Of a DNA stretch of 64,000 nt, positions 59,401 through 64,000 are shown in pieces (positions within the stretch are counted from its first letter, which is position 1; each line of letters opens with the position of its first letter). Source of the stretch: SIG440 sp045645485 (GTDB lineage: Bacteria > Bacillota > Clostridia > Monoglobales > Monoglobaceae). Under the pieces are notes generated by a model. The model ran no database searches and had not been told where the DNA came from. It saw nothing but the letters and a program-made list of their open reading frames with translations. Made by a program: the position numbers and the translations under genes. The stretch spans positions 1 to 64,000 of the forward strand of contig JAZRIX010000020.1 of NCBI GenBank assembly GCA_045645485.1. The letters are read 5' to 3'.

Positions 59401-59718
59401 GATATAGGCTACGGTATCGGTCTTCAGCCGAGAGCAAAGGTTCTGCACAGAGTTGACCATTCACGATTCACTCACGAACACGTGAAAAAGACTATCCGTG
59501 CAGGAGTTCTCACCACTTACAGATTCTTCTGCGACCTTCATACCGATATTGGCTGGACGCGCAGATATGCCAAAAATCAGATAAAAATTACCCAGAAGGA
59601 AATAAATATTCTTACAAGAAAAAATGCAGACAGTCTTGATATATTCTACAAAAAATCATATCTTGATGCATGGCAGAGACTTCTTGAGTATATTCAGGAA
59701 ACCGAAGCGGAAAGGTAG
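56473..59718 (+). CDS. Trimodular protein: SAM methyltransferase, coiled coil, two GT2 glycosyltransferase domains
   Basis: A 1081-residue cytoplasmic protein. Residues about 10-200 are a class I methyltransferase (VCDIGCAEGEGVNVLG; FSSNTLEHF). About 215-290 is coiled coil. About 380-610 is a GT2 domain (VSIVLPVFNGESVLAESIESVL; VVNDGSTDKS; FLTWTSADN where the D-x-D normally sits). About 770-1050 is a second GT2 (ISIIICTYMRGEKLIDAI; IIVDNAPTTSG; LLFLDDDILADYY). It probably builds and caps or methylates a surface glycan exported by the preceding ABC ATPase; the sugars cannot be told. Its double-GT2 part is paralogous to the next gene. Confidence 0.88.
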   Translation: MKNQKNVEINSGDYWEKRFASGDWDLNEGREQSIFFYELAVNNFPVWLGEDAKKNRLSVCDIGCAEGEGVNVLGKYFTESEITGTDISESALEIAKKRYPKYNFVKDDVNNFKSEFDIIFSSNTLEHFTNGGELLRKLMKNSRKYFVVLLPFREFDRIDEHFYTFDYKTFSLINEEFNLIFFKEIDCTYIEGTQWPGKEILVIYQRKDTEGIKDRTLEDIGEGLLDSLNIAQNNVENLGAKIKELQQNLEEEKGRSIQLEERIEADRNAIMQIQFEAHQHKQEELDLHETYVWRTGLKIEKILQKTGISFIRSLLVLSDYKRMGLFVTLRKGLNEAMNRENVTHKKRRKLQLCRAKFNRYKKERNNAMGDILSSFKTPCEEGLVSIVLPVFNGESVLAESIESVLAQSYGNFELIVVNDGSTDKSLEIAERYAEKDNRIKIISQCNKKLPTALSVGFRKAKGEFLTWTSADNIMLPDCLKILVENLEKKPDTAMVFGNMRLINSKGKIKRGHFWFEKPFFSGNVSLPKSVESLNTFANNTIGAAFMYRKSAAFLLEDYSKYKTNLEDYDYWMRMNSLLRIEHIDEDKPLYLYRIHDESLTAHDKELGITKNRYKLMVLDDFRRDFYMSVMVWIIETEDSENIHYKEFVKAVENAGHMIFSREEANSVSAPENYSCFCYAYFGKAENASTDGININLSGSVLVCDEPCEKDGFDLLVTCNSDAKIFDAGDYRGWFGAKDGKAVFDIADTKIKNKILYRLEKMIDDPDDYQRKISIIICTYMRGEKLIDAIWSVIRQSMSKKEYEIIIVDNAPTTSGIRETVDDFRKKYSDNEGFIRYIGVPQKGLSYARNAGMWNAKGEYLLFLDDDILADYYLLEEIFTGFKYHPHVGIVGGQVILERPFPTPKVLRKGWESLWSQFKISGNTFREVTQQFEFPYGADYGVRRSAIWRIGGFRMCYGRVGNDFAGGEETALAFKMLDIGYGIGLQPRAKVLHRVDHSRFTHEHVKKTIRAGVLTTYRFFCDLHTDIGWTRRYAKNQIKITQKEINILTRKNADSLDIFYKKSYLDAWQRLLEYIQETEAER

Positions 59719-59726
59719 GAAGGAAA

Positions 59727-61955
59727 ATGTTCAGTTATTTAAAAAAGTTATTTTTCGGAGTGAATGAGCCTGAAGAAAAGGTTCTGAATCTTTATCAGTA
59801 CAAGTTTCTGAGATATAAAGAGGAACGTGACAAAAAGTATCCTCTTGATTTGAAAAAAGTTCACGTTCCACAGAAGAAGGATATGATTTCTGTTATTCTG
59901 CCCGTTTTCAACGGCGGTGATATTCTGGCAGATTCAATTGAATCTGTTCTGAGACAAACATATTCCAACTTTGAGCTTATTATCATAAACGACGGTTCAA
60001 AGGATAATACTCTTGAAATTGCACGCAGTTATGAAAAGAAGGACAGCAGAATACGTGTGCTTACACAGGAGAACAAGAAAATTCCCAGAACCCTTTCAAG
60101 AGGCTTTCGTGAGGCTGTGGGCGAATTCCTTACGTGGACAAGTGCTGACAATGTTATGGACGACAATTTTCTTGAAAAAATGGTGGGTGATTTGAAATCA
60201 AAACCCGATGCTGCAATGATTTGGGGGAATATGCGTCTTATTGATGCAAAGGGAAAGAAACTGAAGAATCATGGTTGGTTTGAATATCCTATGGGAAGCT
60301 CAAACGTTATGTTTCCGCACAACGCCTTTGAGCTTAATACCTATGCCAACAACACAATCGGTGCGGCATTTATGTACAGAAAGGTCGCTGCTGAAATTTT
60401 AGGCTGTTATTCAAGCTACAAGCATACTCTTGAGGATTATGATTACTGGATGCGGATGAATTCTCTCTTTCAGCTGAGACACACGGATTTTTCTGAGCCG
60501 GTATATTCCTATCGTTGGCACGACGGTTCACTGACGGCAAAGGACAAGGAGCTAGGCATAACAAAGAACCGTTACAAGCTTATGGTTTTTGACGATTTCA
60601 GACGGGATTATTATCTTGCACCGCTTATCTGGTATGTCTGCAGTGATGAAAAAAATGCAGCTTTAGCTGATGAATTCAGAAAAAAAATAATTGAAACAGG
60701 ACATATATTGGTGGAAAAAGAGGATTTTGCGGATATGTTCTTTGGCAAAGGTGTTTCCAATCTTGTATTTGCAGATTTTGGCGGTGCAGGTTGTGACACG
60801 GTTTTGCCTTTTGATGCAATAAAAGTCGGAATAAATACTTCAAAATCCGAAAGCTATGGTTTTGTCACAGCCTTGACCGATGATGCGGATGAAGGCTTTG
60901 ACGGCTATTGTGTTGATGATGTTGAAACACTGTTCTCCTTTATTGATGCAAAGGCAAAAAATGATATTCTTTACAGCATAGAGGGACGATTGGACAGCGA
61001 AACCGAATTTTCAAAGAAGGTTTCTGTTGTGCTTTGCACACACAAGATTTCTGAAACACTTTCTGACTGTATGGAGGCTCTTTGCAACCAGAGTGAAAAA
61101 TCGGAAAACTTTGAAATTGTGTTTGTAAATAACAATTTCCGTGACAGAGAGTTGAAGGAATTTGTTCAGGAAACAAAGAAAAAATACGGTGATGTTGAAA
61201 TAAATTACATAACAGCACCCCAGAAAGGCTTGTCCTTTGCCAGAAACTGCGGTATGTGGGAAGCCAAGGGTGAAATTGTACTTTATGTGGACGACGACTC
61301 TATTGCATCACCCAATCTGATAAGTGAAACAATAAAATCCTTTGAAGGTCGTGAGGATCTGGGTACCTGCGGCGGTCAGGTGCTGCTTACTGTTCCCAAG
61401 GAGGCCGAAGAGCTGGTAACTGAAAAAACCATCGGTCTCTGGAGCAACCTCAGTATTGAGGGCAAGGGCTTCAGATACGCAAAGGATTACGGTGATTTCC
61501 CCTACGGTGCAAACTTTGCTGTGAGAAACAGCTGTCTCAGAATGATTGGCGGCTTCAGATGCAATTACGGCAGGGTGGGAAATAACTTTGCCGGGGGCGA
61601 GGAGACCCTTGTATGCTTTATGATGGAGCAGATAAATATGAGGGTTGGTCTCAATGCGGATTCTGTGGTTGAACACCGTGTAAGTCCTGACAGATTTACT
61701 CTTGAGCATATAGAAAAGACAACCTGCTCGGGAATTATGACTCAGTACAGACTGAGAAGAGATTTGTATGCTCCTCAGGACTGGAACGATATAAATATAA
61801 AAGAACGTGCTCAAAAGGCTGAGAAAATGGCAAAGCTTTCAAAAGAAGGAACAGCCGATTTTGTTTATTATGCATCTACTGCAAAGGCTTTCAGAGAGGT
61901 TCTTGTATCAAGACAGAATGATTATGAATATCTGACAAAGAATAAATGCAGATAG
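59727..61955 (+). CDS. Double GT2 glycosyltransferase
   Basis: A 742-residue protein. Residues about 52-280 form GT2 domain one (ISVILPVFNGGDILADSIESVL; IINDGSKDNT; FLTWTSADNVM; LEDYDYWMRMNSLFQL). Residues about 430-690 form GT2 domain two (VSVVLCTHKISETLSDCMEAL; VFVNNNF; VLYVDDDSIASPN; FPYGANFAVR). It matches the C-terminal two thirds of the preceding protein domain by domain, down to DKELGITKNRYKLMV, so the pair arose by duplication, one copy keeping or gaining a methyltransferase. It begins 8 nt after that gene. Confidence 0.9.
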   Translation: MFSYLKKLFFGVNEPEEKVLNLYQYKFLRYKEERDKKYPLDLKKVHVPQKKDMISVILPVFNGGDILADSIESVLRQTYSNFELIIINDGSKDNTLEIARSYEKKDSRIRVLTQENKKIPRTLSRGFREAVGEFLTWTSADNVMDDNFLEKMVGDLKSKPDAAMIWGNMRLIDAKGKKLKNHGWFEYPMGSSNVMFPHNAFELNTYANNTIGAAFMYRKVAAEILGCYSSYKHTLEDYDYWMRMNSLFQLRHTDFSEPVYSYRWHDGSLTAKDKELGITKNRYKLMVFDDFRRDYYLAPLIWYVCSDEKNAALADEFRKKIIETGHILVEKEDFADMFFGKGVSNLVFADFGGAGCDTVLPFDAIKVGINTSKSESYGFVTALTDDADEGFDGYCVDDVETLFSFIDAKAKNDILYSIEGRLDSETEFSKKVSVVLCTHKISETLSDCMEALCNQSEKSENFEIVFVNNNFRDRELKEFVQETKKKYGDVEINYITAPQKGLSFARNCGMWEAKGEIVLYVDDDSIASPNLISETIKSFEGREDLGTCGGQVLLTVPKEAEELVTEKTIGLWSNLSIEGKGFRYAKDYGDFPYGANFAVRNSCLRMIGGFRCNYGRVGNNFAGGEETLVCFMMEQINMRVGLNADSVVEHRVSPDRFTLEHIEKTTCSGIMTQYRLRRDLYAPQDWNDINIKERAQKAEKMAKLSKEGTADFVYYASTAKAFREVLVSRQNDYEYLTKNKCR

Positions 61956-61974
61956 AAATCGGAGAAACTGAATT

Positions 61975-63750
61975 ATGTTCAAAAAAATGCAATGGAAAAT
62001 AGTTGTTCTGTTCGTGGCACTGGTTCTTGCCATTATGCTTATTGTGGGAGTGTATATGTTCAACAGTATTGTAAAGATGTACACAAATTCTTTTAATGAA
62101 CAGATGGACAAGGTTATGTCAGGCGATTTCACAACAGTTATAACAGAGATACTGACAAGCAATGCAAAGGCTGAGGAGCGTGTAAACAAAATAAATACAG
62201 TTATTTCGGCTTATTCTGCTCAGCTTGGACTTTCTGAACAGAGACAGTGTGCTGTGCTGAACGCCGCAGATGCATCAAGGGTTGTTTATACAGGTGCAAA
62301 TGCCGAGGTTTTTGAGAAAACTCCCAACATTCTTCAGGCAATGACGGGTACTGTGGGCAAGGATGTACGTTTCTCGTCTGAGTATATGGATTATGCTTAT
62401 TTTGTAAATGGCGGAAAAAACGGAAATTATATTATTTATGTGAAGGATAACAAAGAGGATATCAATGACCTGATTCAGAATATGCTTTACATTATTATTC
62501 AGGCATTGCTGTTCGGAAGTCTTGCGTCCATCTTTCTGGGATACTTTCTTTCAAGAACAATTACCAATCCTATTTCCATTCTTACCGAAAAGGCAGAAGA
62601 CTTTGCCGAAAGAAACTTTGACTCAAATCTGGAGGTTTTCTCAAAGGATGAACTGGGAACTCTGGTTGAGACCTTTAACTATATGGGCGGAGTTATGAAA
62701 AATGCCATAAACGAGGTTGCAGGCGAAAAACACAAGCTGGAAGTTATACTTGAAAATATCAACAACGGTATAATAGCTTTTGGAACAAATCAGGAAATCA
62801 TTTCAATTAATATGGCGGCAAAAAATATGCTGAACATTGATGAAACAGAAGGAATACTTTTTGATGATTTCTTCCGTGAGTTAAGCACAAATGTATGTAT
62901 GGCTGAATTTATGTATCTCAAGAGATTCCGAACCGAGACACGTGATATGGTTGCCAACAACAAGCACATAAAGGCATATTTTCTTCCCTTCCGCATTGAA
63001 GAAAACAGTGTGGGAGGAGTGGTATGTGTATTCAATGATGTTACCGAAGAATTCAATCTTGAGTGGTCGCGGAAAAAGTTTGTTGCAGAGGTTTCGCATG
63101 AGTTGAAAACTCCTCTGACTACCATCGGCACATATACCGAAACTTTGATAGACAATTATCCTGTGGGCGAAGAAATGGAGCTTTCATTCCTCAAAACCAT
63201 TCATAATGAAACAATAAAAATGACAAATCTTGTAAAGAACCTTCTTACTCTTTCAAAGTTTGATGCCCAGAGTGTTGAAATGAACAAGGAGGCGTTTGAG
63301 CTTGGAGAAATGCTTCGGGAGGTTGTGCAGACTTTCAGGGTGGAGGCCGAAAACAAAAATCAGGAGCTTATTTTCAATGTAGTAAACGTAATACCTATCG
63401 TATATGCAGACAAGTTTCAGCTTGAAAGAGCTGTGAAAAATATAATTTCGAACTCAATGAAATACACTCCCGAAAACGGACGTATCGGAGTTTTTGCAGG
63501 TTTTGTGAATAATGAGGCATACATAAAAATTGAGGATAACGGAATCGGTGTTCCTGAGGGTGATCTTGAGCACGTTTTTGACCGTTTTTATCGAGTGGAC
63601 AAGGCACGTTCAAGAGAACAGGGCGGAACGGGTCTCGGTCTTTCAATTGCCAAGGAAATTATAGAGAATCACAAAGGTACAATAAGTATGGAAAGTGTTC
63701 ACGGCGAATTTACCAGAGTGACCATTACTTTGCCCATAAATACTGAATAA
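61975..63750 (+). CDS. Membrane sensor histidine kinase (WalK-like)
   Basis: A 591-residue kinase. First membrane helix at about 10-30, an outside loop, second helix about 165-190 (MLYIIIQALLFGSLASIFLGYFL), HAMP (SRTITNPISILTEKAEDFAERNF), a PAS-like domain (LEVILENINNGIIAFGTN), H-box FVAEVSHELKTPLTTIGTY with His near 374, N-box NIISNSMKYTPENG, G1 DNGIGVPEG and G2 GGTGLGLSIA. Layout fits the WalK/PhoR group that governs cell-wall or phosphate responses. No response regulator gene is adjacent in the window, which is unusual. GGAG lies 10 nt before the ATG. Confidence 0.92.
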   Translation: MFKKMQWKIVVLFVALVLAIMLIVGVYMFNSIVKMYTNSFNEQMDKVMSGDFTTVITEILTSNAKAEERVNKINTVISAYSAQLGLSEQRQCAVLNAADASRVVYTGANAEVFEKTPNILQAMTGTVGKDVRFSSEYMDYAYFVNGGKNGNYIIYVKDNKEDINDLIQNMLYIIIQALLFGSLASIFLGYFLSRTITNPISILTEKAEDFAERNFDSNLEVFSKDELGTLVETFNYMGGVMKNAINEVAGEKHKLEVILENINNGIIAFGTNQEIISINMAAKNMLNIDETEGILFDDFFRELSTNVCMAEFMYLKRFRTETRDMVANNKHIKAYFLPFRIEENSVGGVVCVFNDVTEEFNLEWSRKKFVAEVSHELKTPLTTIGTYTETLIDNYPVGEEMELSFLKTIHNETIKMTNLVKNLLTLSKFDAQSVEMNKEAFELGEMLREVVQTFRVEAENKNQELIFNVVNVIPIVYADKFQLERAVKNIISNSMKYTPENGRIGVFAGFVNNEAYIKIEDNGIGVPEGDLEHVFDRFYRVDKARSREQGGTGLGLSIAKEIIENHKGTISMESVHGEFTRVTITLPINTE

Positions 63751-63798
63751 TTTCTGGTTTTTTATGCGAAAAAATACAGAATATAAAGTTTTTTTTCA

Positions 63799-63827
63799 TT
63801 GACGAAACAAAAAAAATAGGGTATACT
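63799..63827 (+). promoter_or_regulatory. Promoter of smpB
   Basis: TTGACG (63799-63804), 17-bp spacer, TATACT (63822-63827). Confidence 0.8.
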
Positions 63828-63870
63828 CATATAGAAAGCAAAAACCAAAGGGAAAGGAGAGGGAAAACTT

Positions 63871-64000
63871 ATGGCAGAACAAAAAACAGTCATCAAATCG
63901 GTTTCAAAAAACAAAAAAGCATTTCATGATTACTTTGTTGACGACACATATGAAGCCGGAATATCCCTTTTCGGCACCGAGGTAAAATCTGTCCGTGAGG
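63871..64000 (+). CDS. smpB: SsrA-binding protein SmpB (partial, cut by the window end)
   Basis: The first 43 codons are visible, starting MAEQKTVIKSVSKNKKAFHD and continuing YFVDDTYEAGISLFGTEVKSVRE, which is the conserved SmpB N-terminus (NRKAxHDYxIxDxxEAGIxLxGTEVKSxR). SmpB binds tmRNA and brings it to stalled ribosomes. AAAGGAGAGGG precedes the ATG. The tmRNA gene often lies close downstream, beyond the window. Confidence 0.95.
   Translation, partial: MAEQKTVIKSVSKNKKAFHDYFVDDTYEAGISLFGTEVKSVRE

Overview
The window looks like the replication-origin region of a moderately AT-rich Gram-positive anaerobe of the class Clostridia, probably an Oscillospirales/Ruminococcaceae-type gut organism. 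The support is a PolC-type replicative polymerase, a Na+-pumping decarboxylase (oadG/carrier/oadB/oadA), AdhE behind a perfect Rex operator, queT behind a structured leader, a DUF4830 membrane protein, and clean sigma-A promoters with 17-bp spacers. The taxonomic placement is inference. I saw no tRNA, rRNA, transposase, prophage or CRISPR array.

Region by region. 0.1-3.5 kb holds an amino-sugar pair (NagB-like and NagA-like) divergent from a LacI-type regulator. 3.7-11 kb holds comF, a lipoprotein, a cytoplasmic ceramidase-like hydrolase, an 890-bp gap with two candidate non-coding RNAs, and a 928-residue FG-GAP/VCBS repeat protein. 11-24 kb holds metabolic and housekeeping genes: PPi-type phosphofructokinase, SDR, queT, a small kinase, adhE, a LysR regulator, purC, O-acetylhomoserine sulfhydrylase, rsuA and a pyridoxal kinase. 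24-28 kb is the decarboxylase pump operon. 28-48 kb holds ybaK, dus, serS, parA-parB with two perfect parS sites, a MATE transporter, tex, polC, ispG, rpiB, phosphoglucomutase, fruK, mntP, rsmG and a small ferredoxin missed by ORF length cut-offs.

At 48.2-48.7 kb an AT-rich intergenic region carries four DnaA-box-like sequences and is the likely oriC. Genes to its left are mostly on the minus strand and all genes to its right are on the plus strand, as expected for diverging replication forks. dnaN, recF, remB and gyrB follow, but dnaA is not next to dnaN and is absent from the window. Then come a GIY-YIG gene between two long direct repeats, thyA-folA, a polysaccharide-export ATPase without its permease, two very large paralogous multi-domain glycosyltransferases, a WalK-like histidine kinase and the start of smpB.

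Most unusual signals: (i) a dispersed repeat family with a core like GTCATNCTGAGC...GTCGAAGNATCT at six or more loci, two long copies of which bracket a small frameshifted GIY-YIG nuclease gene; (ii) two promoter/terminator-delimited or structured non-coding units at 7.25-7.9 kb; (iii) the dnaA-less dnaN/oriC arrangement; (iv) the double-GT2 fusion proteins beside an orphan Wzt/TagH-type ATPase.
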